From: a virus
IMG/VR virus record: IMGVR_UViG_3300047476_000542
Span: 1-44,083 of that record
Reading direction: 5' to 3' (one strand)
Length of the DNA stretch: 44,083 nucleotides
Shown here: one piece after another, positions 8,413 through 17,479 of the stretch
Numbering within the stretch: the first letter of the stretch is position 1
How the letters are laid out: every line of letters starts with the position of its first letter
Translations under genes and position numbers: made by a program
Notes under the pieces: model-generated
Told to the model about the DNA's origin: nothing
The model's database searches: none
What the model saw: only the letters and a program-made list of their open reading frames with translations

Positions 8413-9672
8413 TTATCTCGCATAACGAACTATGACTACGCCTGAGCCGCCGTTGCCAATTTTTGCATAACTGACTCCTGAGCCACCGCCACCTGAACCG
8501 GTATTGATTGTTCCTACGGTTGCGCTGTCTGCTCCGCCATTTGTGCCAGTTCCACCGCCACCAGAACCGCCAGCTCCACCAGTGGTAGAAGCACCGCCTC
8601 CGCCACCGCCAGCAAAGTAGTAACTTGATGAAACAAGTTGACCAAATCCAGAAGCTGCACCAATGGCATTAATAAAAGATGACGTTGTTCCAATGCCACC
8701 AGTTCCTCCAGCAGTACCAGAACCCGCACCACCATTGGCAGCTGAACCTGCACCACCGCCTGCGGCAGAACCAGAACCTGATCCGCCAGTATATGTAATA
8801 CCCGCAGCTCCACCAGTAAGAGGTGCTACTCCTCCGTACCCACCAGCGCCAGAAAGAACAGCGCCAAGAGATGAAGCAGCTCCAGCAGATCCATTTGCAG
8901 CGTTAGTAACTGTTCCAGCTCCGCCTGCACCAACCGTTACTGTGTAATTTGTCGCGGTCAAACTTGATCCAGTTGAAACTGCAACTTGTCCTGCTCCTCC
9001 GCCTGGTCCCCAAGAAACTCCTGATGTTCCACCAGATGATCCACCACCACCACCAACTACCAGTAGATCAGCACTAATTGACTGTGTTGGTGTGAATGTA
9101 CCGCTGCCTGCAAAGACGTGGTAAAAGTAAGAAGAATCTGAGTAGATAGTTCCACCAGTTGCCTTGGCTCCTACTGAAGTTGCGGCTACGCCATAGATTG
9201 AAAAGGTTGTTCCTGCAGTAAATGTACTAGAGCCTGTGATAATTTGAATTGAAGTAATTGCAGCCGTTGAGCGCCACATACCTACTATAGCAGCAGTACC
9301 GTTTGCCGCATTGTTTGCTCGACTCAATACCGTCTTGTTGGTAGTTGTGTTGGAATAGTTTTGTACTTTTACAAGCATATTTGTTGCGTATACAGAATCA
9401 AAATAACCAAAGTAGTTTAACAATATACTGGAAGTGTTGCTGCCTCTTCCAGAAGATGCCGCAGATCCGCTTCCCGTTAAATATGTGTAAGAATAGTTTG
9501 TAGCCGTATCCGAATTAAATTGAATTAAAGCGTTATTGGTACCCGATGTTGTTGACCCGTTGATAACTATTTCAAGATCAGTGTAGCCTTGCGGAATAGA
9601 AGTGAAAGTTACTGACGATGCAGCGGTACCAAGAGTCTGGGTAGCAAGAGCGACGTATGTATTAGTTGCCAT
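8413..9672 (-). CDS. Glycine-rich tail adhesin, paralogue
   Basis: This 419-residue protein repeats the architecture of the 7029-8402 product. A jelly-roll-like N-domain carries AASSVTFTSIPQGYTDLEIV and TFSIYGVAATS, followed by the linker SSYFYHVFAGSGTFTP, LLVVGGGGG, and a glycine/serine-rich C-terminal half ending GGSGVVIVRYAR. The domains are diverged in sequence but aligned end to end, so the two genes arose by duplication or module exchange. It probably contributes to receptor recognition. Its ATG (9670-9672) overlaps the stop of the upstream gene (TAATG). Confidence 0.8.
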   Translation of the reverse strand: MATNTYVALATQTLGTAASSVTFTSIPQGYTDLEIVINGSTTSGTNNALIQFNSDTATNYSYTYLTGSGSAASSGRGSNTSSILLNYFGYFDSVYATNMLVKVQNYSNTTTNKTVLSRANNAANGTAAIVGMWRSTAAITSIQIITGSSTFTAGTTFSIYGVAATSVGAKATGGTIYSDSSYFYHVFAGSGTFTPTQSISADLLVVGGGGGSSGGTSGVSWGPGGGAGQVAVSTGSSLTATNYTVTVGAGGAGTVTNAANGSAGAASSLGAVLSGAGGYGGVAPLTGGAAGITYTGGSGSGSAAGGGAGSAANGGAGSGTAGGTGGIGTTSSFINAIGAASGFGQLVSSSYYFAGGGGGGASTTGGAGGSGGGGTGTNGGADSATVGTINTGSGGGGSGVSYAKIGNGGSGVVIVRYAR

Positions 9673-10295
9673 TATTTAACTCCGAACAGTGCAAATTGAG
9701 TTCCAGATACAAGGCTTCCTGCCCCAGCTTGAGGCGTAAAAGTTATTGAATTTATTGCTGTTGATGAATTATACCAAGCACCACTATAATAAATTACATA
9801 CCCTGAGCCATTATTATCTACACCTGTTAATGCTCTAAATGTTTTATTTTTTGATGTGCTTGCGTAGTCAAGTATGTCAATAATATTTACAGCAAAAACT
9901 CCTGAAGTTTGAGTAGGGCTTGAATCAACTCCAATAGTAATTGCTGTTGTTGATGCTACTGCACCTGCTGATACACTTCCTCCATCAGCAAGCAATCTAT
10001 GCCAAGAGTAGTTTGATCCAGAGTCACCATTAACTGTAGCTAATAAATCATTAAAGTTACCAGAAGAAGTTCTAGTAATTGCACGAATCTGAAGATGCTT
10101 ATATCCAGTAGGAATACCGGAAAATGTTACAGATGCAGTTGTAGCACTGAGAGTTACGGTAGCCAAAGCATCGAAGGCACCAGTAGGTGACCAAGGATTC
10201 CACGTGGTGTTACCAGCAAGCATATCGTAATAACGGGTAAGGCTTTTGAACCCACCCGCATTCGATAACTTAAAGATATGGTTTTCAGAAGCCAC
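9672..10295 (-). CDS. Tail protein with only the jelly-roll-like domain
   Basis: This 207-residue protein contains the same N-terminal domain as the two adhesins downstream (TTASVTFSGIPTGYKHLQIRA, split for length; GTQFALFGVK at the end) but has no glycine-rich tail. An extra 40 residues at the front (ASENHIFKLSNAGGFKSLTRY) may attach it to the virion. The start is GTG (10293-10295), directly overlapping the TAG of the endonuclease VII gene. AGAGG lies about eight bases upstream, inside that gene. The GTG may be a degraded ATG left by the endonuclease insertion. Confidence 0.75.
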   Translation of the reverse strand: MASENHIFKLSNAGGFKSLTRYYDMLAGNTTWNPWSPTGAFDALATVTLSATTASVTFSGIPTGYKHLQIRAITRTSSGNFNDLLATVNGDSGSNYSWHRLLADGGSVSAGAVASTTAITIGVDSSPTQTSGVFAVNIIDILDYASTSKNKTFRALTGVDNNGSGYVIYYSGAWYNSSTAINSITFTPQAGAGSLVSGTQFALFGVK

Positions 10296-10762
10296 TAGGA
10301 GATCCTCTCAGAATAAAATTGGAGATACTCGATTGCCTTAGCCATACGATCTGTATCCTCTCCAAGAAATCCGATTGCTACGTTACAGTTTTGACAAAGC
10401 AAAGCTCGCACCGCACCTGTTGTGTGGTCGTGATCTACTGCCAAAAACCTTCCAGTAGAACAAGGCTTGTCACAAATGGCGCATACGTTGTTTTGTTTTG
10501 CAAGCATTTTTTCATACTGTTCGATTGTTATGCCATACTTCTTTTTATAATTAACTTCTCTGGCTATTCTTGCTACTTTTTCTTTATTGTTTCTTTGCCA
10601 GTTCGAGGCGTGCATTCTTTTCTTCTCAAGATAATCATCCGATTTTGGCCTTGATTTTCTCAAAGTGTATTCGTGCTGCAAATAACACGGATAACATTTG
10701 CGACCCTTAAATTTAATTGAGTCTTTTTCTGCTCCGCACGTTACGCATCCTTTAGAATTCAT
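10295..10762 (-). CDS. Endonuclease VII-like HNH nuclease
   Basis: This 155-residue protein has an N-terminal zinc knuckle (CVTCGAEK, CYPCY), a lysine-rich linker and a recombination endonuclease VII domain: CAICDKP, LAVDHDHTTG and LLCQNCNVAIG. The family includes T4 gp49, which resolves branched DNA, but free copies of this size in phage genomes mostly act as homing nucleases. The gene is inserted between two tail genes with a one-to-three-base overlap on each side: its ATG (10760-10762) shares TAATG with the upstream stop, and its TAG abuts the downstream GTG. Confidence 0.85.
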   Translation of the reverse strand: MNSKGCVTCGAEKDSIKFKGRKCYPCYLQHEYTLRKSRPKSDDYLEKKRMHASNWQRNNKEKVARIAREVNYKKKYGITIEQYEKMLAKQNNVCAICDKPCSTGRFLAVDHDHTTGAVRALLCQNCNVAIGFLGEDTDRMAKAIEYLQFYSERIS

Positions 10763-11067
10763 TAAGTTAATTCTACCCCGGATATACTAAAATTGATGCT
10801 GGTAGCAGAAGCTCCACCCTGGATTGTCTGAGTAGTAGCAAGTACCTGCTTGAGTGGAATAACAGTTGTGTCGTATGCACCAACGGTTACTGTCTCAGCA
10901 ATCTTGGTACCGCCAAGGGACAAGGTAAATGATCCGACAGCACCAGCTGTGTTGGCTACTAGAATGTCAGTGACAACAGTTGTTGTTGACGCTGGCACTG
11001 TATACAACGTAGTAGTTACAGTCGTTGATGCGGCACCTCTGAAAAGAGCCTTAGATGTTTGTGGCAT
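10762..11067 (-). CDS. Small beta-rich tail protein
   Basis: This 101-residue Thr/Ala/Val-rich protein has alternating strands (TTTLYTVPASTTTVVTDILV, NTAGAVGSFTLSLGGT, SATSINFSISGVEL). Similar small all-beta proteins are frequent beside tail-fibre genes of actinophages; the exact role is unknown. ATG start at 11067, preceded by AGGAG. It is followed immediately by the endonuclease VII gene through a TAATG junction. Confidence 0.7.
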   Translation of the reverse strand: MPQTSKALFRGAASTTVTTTLYTVPASTTTVVTDILVANTAGAVGSFTLSLGGTKIAETVTVGAYDTTVIPLKQVLATTQTIQGGASATSINFSISGVELT

Positions 11068-11077
11068 TAGTTATCTC

Positions 11078-12068
<991 letters not shown>

Positions 12069-12069
<1 letters not shown>

Positions 12070-12359
12070 TAGACAAGCACCTCACGAAGAGCCGCTGCTG
12101 GCTCAAGCTGTGTAGTACCAGCGATAGCATTGCAGACACCTGCAATATCTAACCACTGGGATCTATCTGTTACACCGTTGATAAGGTTAAGTACACCTAC
12201 TAGGTCTGTGACTGTTCCAAGTGATACTGACTTAGCCGCAGCCCAAGCCTGTGCTGCACCTGCCTGATCGAGATAATCCTCACGAGCAGGGTAGGTGCCA
12301 CCGTTTGCTAGACGATTAAGTTCGTCGTTGAGTGTTGACCCATATATTCCTAATGACAC
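12069..12359 (-). CDS. Small helical virion-region protein
   Basis: This 96-residue protein is alanine- and leucine-rich, with the helical segments TLNDELNRLANGG, AGAAQAWAAAKSV and GVCNAIAGTTQLEP. I do not recognise a family; its place between capsid and fibre genes suggests a structural or assembly role. GTG start (12357-12359) with a GGGG run upstream. Confidence 0.65.
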
Positions 12360-12377
12360 CTAAACCCCGTTTCGTTA

Positions 12378-12488
12378 TTAAGCTTCTGACTTTTCAGTTA
12401 GTTCGTTCTTCCAGGTCATCTCACCCTTGCCAGCGCCTGTCTGAAGATCATCGTATGTTGCGTATCCGCAACCGCAATTTGCACAAAT
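12378..12488 (-). pseudogene. Small double-CxC protein gene severed from its start codon by an HNH insertion
   Basis: Directly behind the endonuclease gene is an open frame reading CANCGCGYATYDDLQTGAGK and ending KNELTEKSEA, 36 residues from an ATT at 12486-12488. There is no ATG, GTG or TTG start in frame. Upstream of the endonuclease, at 12966, a TAATG junction begins a short frame with codons for M-C-A-Q-C, almost the same as the I-C-A-N-C here. The original gene therefore probably began ATG TGT GCA AAT TGC. It may still be translated from ATT at low level. The Cys pattern suggests metal binding. Confidence 0.55.
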
Positions 12489-12489
12489 T

Positions 12490-12936
12490 TTATTTGCCTG
12501 CTTTCTTTAGATATTTGATTGCTTTCTTTAATGTTTCCACACTATCTTTAGAATGACCTAGCATTAAATTGCAATCTCTGCAAAGGATTCCTCTTACGCA
12601 TTTACCACAGGATTTACTGCCTGGGCAACAAGCGTGGTCGTGATCCACTACTAGGCCATATCTTGTAATTGTGAAATCATAAACATCATCAAGACCTTTT
12701 TCACAGACTCCGCATTTACCATCTTGCTTAGCAACAAGTGCAGCCAGATCTTCAATACGTAATTTGTATAACCGGTATAGATGTTCTTTGTAATTTACTT
12801 CTCTTGCCTTGGCTTTAATCTCAGGTTTCTTGCGATGCTCCGAGTCGTACTTGCTTTTGCAGGACTTGCACCAAGGCGTTCCTTTTGAAAAAGCTTGTAT
12901 GCTTTTTTCTACCTTACATTTAGCACAAAGTTTCAT
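12490..12936 (-). CDS. Endonuclease VII-like HNH nuclease with expanded zinc loop
   Basis: This 148-residue protein has an N-terminal knuckle (CAKCKVEK, CKSCKSKYD), a basic linker and an endonuclease VII domain: CGVCEKG, VVDHDHACCPGSKSCGKC, then GILCRDCNLMLG. The extra Cys pairs inside the DHDH loop distinguish it from the copies at 10295 and 34551. It is probably a free-standing homing nuclease. Its insertion separates a tiny gene from its start codon (12378-12488). ATG start at 12936. Confidence 0.85.
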   Translation of the reverse strand: MKLCAKCKVEKSIQAFSKGTPWCKSCKSKYDSEHRKKPEIKAKAREVNYKEHLYRLYKLRIEDLAALVAKQDGKCGVCEKGLDDVYDFTITRYGLVVDHDHACCPGSKSCGKCVRGILCRDCNLMLGHSKDSVETLKKAIKYLKKAGK

Positions 12937-12964
12937 ACACTAATTGTAAGACATTGAGCACACA

Positions 12965-13120
12965 TTACTTGCCTCCTGATTTCTTGCCACCAGAAAAGCT
13001 TGGCTTTGATCCTGATGTTGTTACTGGTACTCCACCACCAACAGGCATAGAGGCAGGGATTCCAGCCTTGTTCACTCTGTCGAATGGTACGAAGTCAGTT
13101 GACTGTGACTTATCTGCCAT
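12965..13120 (-). CDS. Small basic Gly/Ser/Lys-rich protein
   Basis: This 51-residue protein begins MADKSQSTDFVPFDRV and ends in a Gly/Ser/Lys tail (GSKPSFSGGKKSGGK). It has a good SD (AAGGAGA six bases before ATG at 13120). It could be a minor virion protein or a DNA- or RNA-binding peptide; I do not recognise it. Its TAA forms a TAATG with the vestigial start of the small gene that the downstream endonuclease has split. Confidence 0.65.
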   Translation of the reverse strand: MADKSQSTDFVPFDRVNKAGIPASMPVGGGVPVTTSGSKPSFSGGKKSGGK

Positions 13121-13134
13121 TTGTTTCTCCTTGT

Positions 13135-13395
13135 TTATAGTGCGTTACCATCAAAGGCAACACCTGTATCGTTTGATAACCGGACTGCCGCTTGAATATC
13201 TTTTGTCTTTGTTGATACTGGTTCGATACCCTGACGCAAAGCGTCGTAGTAGGAACCCAACTCCTTATCGTGTGCCTTGGCACTCATTACTCCATCGTGG
13301 CGTGCATCGCCTCGACTGAGTTCTAGTGTTCCCAGCTTGCACCCGAAGCATCCTTCAACAAACTCTGGGTGGACTTGCCTGCGGTGTAATGTCAT
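13135..13395 (-). CDS. Conserved small protein with an N-terminal CxxC
   Basis: This 86-residue protein starts TLHRRQVHPEFVEGCFGCKL, with a CxxC and preceding His that could bind zinc, followed by LELSRGDARHDG and a polar helical half. Similar short proteins occur near the capsid genes of actinophages. Function is unknown. The ATG overlaps the stop of the upstream gene by four bases (13392-13395). Confidence 0.65.
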   Translation of the reverse strand: MTLHRRQVHPEFVEGCFGCKLGTLELSRGDARHDGVMSAKAHDKELGSYYDALRQGIEPVSTKTKDIQAAVRLSNDTGVAFDGNAL

Positions 13396-13718
13396 ATGAT
13401 TGGCTCCACATAATCTCCGTAGCCTGCTGCAATTAGAATTGCTGCCTGCTCATCTGTTATCTCTTGTGTATGCCCACCTAAGATGTACCAGTCTGCATCA
13501 TATAAATCGTTCTGATATGGATACATAGTTGCTTCAACGCTAGATCCGTTGACAATCAAAGTAACGCCACGTGCGATATCAGTCAGGTAAGGGTTAATCT
13601 CACCTGTGTATGTACCACCTGTAATGGGACGACCTGATAGACGTGAGTACTTATCTGGCCACGCTTTGCCTGCACCCCAAGTCTGATACTCCCAAGGTGT
13701 TGTTGCTTGATATGCCAT
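13392..13718 (-). CDS. Small virion-region protein downstream of capsid
   Basis: This 108-residue aromatic protein (TPWEYQTWGAGKAWPDKYSR; SVEATMYPYQNDLYDADWYI) has strands in the middle and a helix plus strand at the end (TDEQAAILIAAGYGDYVEPI). Position directly after the capsid gene suggests head completion or decoration, but this is inference. ATG start at 13718 with AAGGAG upstream. Confidence 0.65.
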   Translation of the reverse strand: MAYQATTPWEYQTWGAGKAWPDKYSRLSGRPITGGTYTGEINPYLTDIARGVTLIVNGSSVEATMYPYQNDLYDADWYILGGHTQEITDEQAAILIAAGYGDYVEPII

Positions 13719-13743
13719 TAGTTCTCCTTAGTGAACTTACTCA

Positions 13744-13790
13744 GTGGCAGTAGGAATATGACCGTACGAAACGGGTTCACCTACTGCCAC
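13744..13790 (-). promoter_or_regulatory. Long hairpin just downstream of the capsid gene
   Basis: The arms at 13744-13754 (GTGGCAGTAGG on the minus strand) and 13780-13790 pair perfectly over 11 bp around a 25-base loop. There is no T-run after it, so it is not a standard terminator. It could be a leaky terminator, an RNA-processing site or a 3' stabiliser that lets capsid mRNA accumulate above downstream messages. Confidence 0.55.
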
Positions 13791-13809
13791 CGCGTCAATC
13801 AACTACTGA

Positions 13810-14739
13810 TTAACCGTTTGTTGCTGCTGTCTCAATGCGGTAGAGTGCTGCCTGACGGAGAAGGTTGAATCCTCCGAAATAGTACCAACCGATTGTGTGG
13901 TAGCGACGCAATGCGTCAATCTGTGGACCGACAACTGTTGAGATGTCCTGTCCCTGTGCTTCAGCAAGCGCTTCACGACCAGCGATAACAGCCTTGTAGA
14001 CGTTAACGGAACCTGAGTTAGCTGCGAAAGGTACACGTGGTGTCTCGACGACGAATGCGCCTTCGATAACTCCGACTGCGCCAGCCACGAATGGTGTGCG
14101 GTCTGTGTACTTTGAGAGGTCCTGGAATCCACCAGTACCTGTTTCAGCGCGGAGATCCGCTGTCTGACGTGGGTGTAGGTATGCTGCGTAGAGTTCGCCA
14201 ATGCGTGGAAGCGCCTTGTTTGTGCGAAGTTCTGTAACAGCCTCACGGATGTCCTGAACGCTCATCTTCATTGCTGAAGTGATTGTGTTGGTTGTTGTTG
14301 CTGTGCCTGCATAGATTACGTTTGAACCTGATGTAAGGACACCTGCAACTACAGCATCAATAGAGTCTGCTGCGTTGTAAGCGATGATGTCAGCAAGTGC
14401 TGCGTCAACATCGTTGAAAGAAGTCATATTGAGCTTCTTTGTTGTTGTTACCGCTGAACCATATTCGTTAAGTGTAACGGTGATCTGGTTAGGGTTTCCG
14501 AGAGCGATTGAAGATACATCTGATGCTTCTGTCAAAGTCGTTGTCGCCTGAGCGAGGTCTGAGTAGATTGAGAATACAACTGATGAACCTGGCATCGCCT
14601 GCTGTACCGGCTTGACATCTGCAAGAGCGCGCATTACTGGAATGCTACGAAGTGCCATACGAACGTACTGATCGTACGCTGTTTGCACCAAGTTGCTAAT
14701 AGCGGATGTACCGGTGAGTGTTCCACCTGGAATTGCCAT
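13810..14739 (-). CDS. Major capsid protein (N4-gp56/HK97-fold type)
   Basis: This 309-residue protein shows hallmarks of the N4-gp56 family of HK97-fold coat proteins: TAYDQYVRMALRSIPVMRAL near the N-terminus, VKPVQQAMPGSSVVFSIYSD at residues 42-61, TTTKKLNMTSFNDV around 100-113, YLHPRQTADLR around 187 and a C-terminal aromatic strand (IGWYYFGGFNLL). It forms the icosahedral shell. The gene follows the scaffold-like gene, is preceded by an untranslated gap of 25 bases and is followed by a long hairpin. ATG start at 14739. Confidence 0.9.
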   Translation of the reverse strand: MAIPGGTLTGTSAISNLVQTAYDQYVRMALRSIPVMRALADVKPVQQAMPGSSVVFSIYSDLAQATTTLTEASDVSSIALGNPNQITVTLNEYGSAVTTTKKLNMTSFNDVDAALADIIAYNAADSIDAVVAGVLTSGSNVIYAGTATTTNTITSAMKMSVQDIREAVTELRTNKALPRIGELYAAYLHPRQTADLRAETGTGGFQDLSKYTDRTPFVAGAVGVIEGAFVVETPRVPFAANSGSVNVYKAVIAGREALAEAQGQDISTVVGPQIDALRRYHTIGWYYFGGFNLLRQAALYRIETAATNG

Positions 14740-14764
14740 TTAGGTTGTGCCTTTCGGTTGTTGG

Positions 14765-15235
14765 TTAGAGTCCAGACTGGCGAATTACTTCGTCAAGTTC
14801 TTCTTTAGAATTAGCAGATAACAGGCGACGCATAATGTCATCTGAAGCGTCAGGCGTAATGCCCTGCTCAGTAACGTTATTCATCTTCTGGTATGCTGCT
14901 GCTTGCGCTGGATCAACGCTAGCCTGGTTGGATTCAGTGGTTGAGTATCCGAAAACGTCTCCGTTATCGTCCAACCACTTAGACAGTGACTCCTCAGTTG
15001 GGTCAATGTCCGACGGAATAAATTTAGCAATTTTGCTATTTACTCCACGAGATTCGAGGGCGTCTTTGATAGCCCGTTCTCTGTTAGCTTTGGATATAGA
15101 TTCAAACTGGGAACGAAGTTCCTGTAGTTCTTTATCCTTTTGCTTTGCTGCTTTACGCAGTTGTTTGACGAGATCATTCCCGTTATCACTTGTAGTGATA
15201 TCGTCTTCGTCGTCCTCGTACTCGAAATTGGACAT
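14765..15235 (-). CDS. Scaffold-like protein
   Basis: This 156-residue protein is very acidic at the front (FEYEDDEDDITTSDNGN), then has a coiled-coil region (about residues 22-55, VKQLRKAAKQKDKELQELRS) and a polar C-terminal part with AQAAAYQKMNNVTEQGI. This composition and the place just before the major capsid gene are typical of phage scaffolding proteins, which guide procapsid assembly and then leave. ATG at 15233-15235 has GGGAG eight bases upstream; an in-frame ATG at 15274 lacks such a site. Confidence 0.75.
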   Translation of the reverse strand: MSNFEYEDDEDDITTSDNGNDLVKQLRKAAKQKDKELQELRSQFESISKANRERAIKDALESRGVNSKIAKFIPSDIDPTEESLSKWLDDNGDVFGYSTTESNQASVDPAQAAAYQKMNNVTEQGITPDASDDIMRRLLSANSKEELDEVIRQSGL

Positions 15236-15275
15236 AGTCCATCTCCCATTCATTTTAGTTGAATCGCAGACCACA

Positions 15276-15298
15276 CATAGACTTGGGGTTTGTCTATG
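15276..15298 (-). promoter_or_regulatory. Hairpin in the leader of the scaffold-capsid unit
   Basis: CATAGAC (15276-15282) and GTCTATG (15292-15298) form a perfect 7-bp stem with a nine-base loop. The surrounding untranslated stretch (15236-15362) also contains smaller complementary pairs (CCTTGG/CCAAGG, ACCGG/CCGGT) and a repeated AGACCGG. It may hold a promoter or RNA-processing site that boosts scaffold and capsid expression; no clear -10/-35 pair is visible. Confidence 0.45.
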
Positions 15299-15362
15299 CG
15301 GCTTCTACTACCGGTCTTAAAGTTCACTCCTTGGAAGCCGGTCTTTCCCAAGGTAGGCTTAG

Positions 15363-16565
15363 TTAGTAGGAACCGAACCCTGACTGGGTGTTCCCATAGT
15401 TAGAAGCACGGTCACGCCCAAGCGCACCGACTCCTGATGATCCGCTAAAAGATGCGGTCTCAAGCGCACTTAACTTCTTGCGCTTCTTCGCAGCCTCTGC
15501 TGCACCTGATGTGTTAAATACTTCGGCTTCAGCCTGTGACTGACCGTATGTGCCTTCTCCATAGATAGCAGCAAGTTCAGAACCGCGTGGCGCAATTTGT
15601 GCTACATCTGCATAGCCTGCCTGCGCGGCAGCCTTGGTAACACCAAGACCTGCAAGTTCCTCAGCGCGTGTAACGCCAGCTGTGAGACCCTGAGCAAGTG
15701 CTGCTCCGCCAATCTCGGCAGCGGCAACCTTACGCTGGATTTCCTTAAGAGCGTTCTTTGGATCTAATACATAACCCAAGATGTCTCCATCTGAAATACC
15801 TGGGTAAAACGCCTTGAGAGCCTGTGCCACTTCTGGGTTGGCGTTAAGTACTCGGTCCTTAGCCTGGAAGATTCTGTCTTCAAGTTCCGTGTTTGACACA
15901 TCGTTCTCAAGTAACTTCTGAAATCCTACCTGAGTGCCAAGTGAATCCTTTGCGTAGTAAGACTCTGGCAAACCATAGTTACGCATAACTTCTTGGTACT
16001 TATCTTCCATACCAAGGTACGCGCTTTCGCTTAAAGCCTTGAGTCCTTTGGCAACGCGTCCTGCGTTGGCAGCGAATCGCTTCTTGTAAGCATCTGTCTC
16101 ACGAAGGCGAAGTGTGAACTCTTCTCCTGAGATGCCATCGCGCACAAAGTCACGCAGTGGCTCTACTAGGGAACCAAGTCCATAGCTAGCAAACTCTGCA
16201 TACATCAAGTCAAATGCTGACTGGCTTGAACGCTTGGCTGTGTCAAATGCGTCTTCCTTGTTACCAAGGTAGCCCACGTATGCTGCGTAGGCAGCAGGAT
16301 CTGCGAACACAGTTCCATCCGGTGCAATAAGCTTGGCTGGGTTTCCATCACCAGTTGATTTCTTTTCTGGCGCTACTGGGTTAGGTGTTTCAACGCCAGC
16401 ATTTTCAGAACCGTATAACACGCCAGATTCACGTAGCAATTCATCTGTTGTAGCAGCCGCTACGACTGGCGCAAGCACTCCTTGATTCTCTGAACCGTAC
16501 AACTTACCTGACTCACGGTTGCGTTCCGTAGGAGTAGTCTTTGACCGCTTCTTTGTTGTAGCCAT
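15363..16565 (-). CDS. Putative internal/virion protein with N-terminal repeat
   Basis: This 400-residue protein begins with a basic stretch (TTKKRSKTTPTERN) and two near-copies of a motif (RESGKLYGSENQGVLAP and RESGVLYGSENAGVETP, residues 17-60). The remainder is helical and alanine-rich with few aromatics, ending in a Ser/Gly tail. It forms a run with two larger proteins between portal and scaffold, where podoviruses often encode internal core or ejection proteins. No enzymatic motif is visible. ATG start at 16565. Confidence 0.55.
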   Translation of the reverse strand: MATTKKRSKTTPTERNRESGKLYGSENQGVLAPVVAAATTDELLRESGVLYGSENAGVETPNPVAPEKKSTGDGNPAKLIAPDGTVFADPAAYAAYVGYLGNKEDAFDTAKRSSQSAFDLMYAEFASYGLGSLVEPLRDFVRDGISGEEFTLRLRETDAYKKRFAANAGRVAKGLKALSESAYLGMEDKYQEVMRNYGLPESYYAKDSLGTQVGFQKLLENDVSNTELEDRIFQAKDRVLNANPEVAQALKAFYPGISDGDILGYVLDPKNALKEIQRKVAAAEIGGAALAQGLTAGVTRAEELAGLGVTKAAAQAGYADVAQIAPRGSELAAIYGEGTYGQSQAEAEVFNTSGAAEAAKKRKKLSALETASFSGSSGVGALGRDRASNYGNTQSGFGSY

Positions 16566-16567
16566 AA

Positions 16568-17479
16568 TTACCCCTGTAGTCCAAAGTCACGAAGAACCTG
16601 CATAGTTGCGCCAGCAACTTCTTTGCGAGCCTTCTCGGTGTACTGCCAGCGTGGGTCCTTGCGTAGTTCACGCTCAAAGTCGTAGATAGATTTGGTACCA
16701 ACTGCTCCATCGGGCATTGTATATGAAAGAGCGCCACGAATCTTCGGATCGAACAAGTCAATGCTTGTTGCGGGTACCTCAAGGATGTCGCTCATTGACT
16801 GGATATAAGGATCAGCCAAAGTCTTAAGGTTAATGCCACCCTTAATCTTGTCAGCAAGTGAAGGGAAGGCATTTGCTGCTGACTCACGTACTGTGTTGAT
16901 AGCAGTGTTCTCGTCAATTACTCCGGCAACAATCTGGTTAGCGTAAGCAGTAGCTGCATCGTCTGATAGACGAAGACCGTTATTGCCAGCGAACTCCTTG
17001 AGTGCAATGAAGTACTTGCCTGAAGGTCCCTCTGGGATATTAAGAGCGTTAGTTACTTGGTTTCCACCAAGAAGGTTGGTCTTAAGTTTGTCAGATAGCC
17101 AAGTAGTAGGATCTGCACCTTCTGCTGTTAAGTACTCAGTACTAATCAGTTGACCCTTTTTGTATGTGGTCTTAACTGTAGTCTTAGACTTGCCAGACTT
17201 GTCCTTGTACTGAGCAAGTACCTGCGGTGTCCATTCGGCTAATTCTGTCTCAGATGCGTCACGACCATAATACTTTTGGAAAGCGTCGTTAACTTTTTCG
17301 GCAATAGCCTCGTTATCAGGTATGCGAGAAGAAGTCTGTGTTGTTGTATAAGTACCAGACTTAAGCGGCTTGTTTTCTGTTGTGCTTTTGGGATCTGCAT
17401 CTTTTTCCATTGCAGCAATTTGAGCATCGGTAAAGCCTTGAGTTTTAAGGTAGGCCTTGAGTGCCTCTGAATATGCCAT
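16568..17479 (-). CDS. Putative internal/virion protein
   Basis: This 303-residue mostly helical protein has a segment YYGRDASETELAEWTPQVLA (residues 69-88) that resembles the short DUF4214-like repeats of phage structural proteins, and a later alternation of helices with PSGKYFIALKEFAG and LRLSDDAATAYANQIV. It is likely packaged with the 1539-residue protein. The ATG (17477-17479) shares TAATG with the large upstream gene. Confidence 0.55.
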   Translation of the reverse strand: MAYSEALKAYLKTQGFTDAQIAAMEKDADPKSTTENKPLKSGTYTTTQTSSRIPDNEAIAEKVNDAFQKYYGRDASETELAEWTPQVLAQYKDKSGKSKTTVKTTYKKGQLISTEYLTAEGADPTTWLSDKLKTNLLGGNQVTNALNIPEGPSGKYFIALKEFAGNNGLRLSDDAATAYANQIVAGVIDENTAINTVRESAANAFPSLADKIKGGINLKTLADPYIQSMSDILEVPATSIDLFDPKIRGALSYTMPDGAVGTKSIYDFERELRKDPRWQYTEKARKEVAGATMQVLRDFGLQG

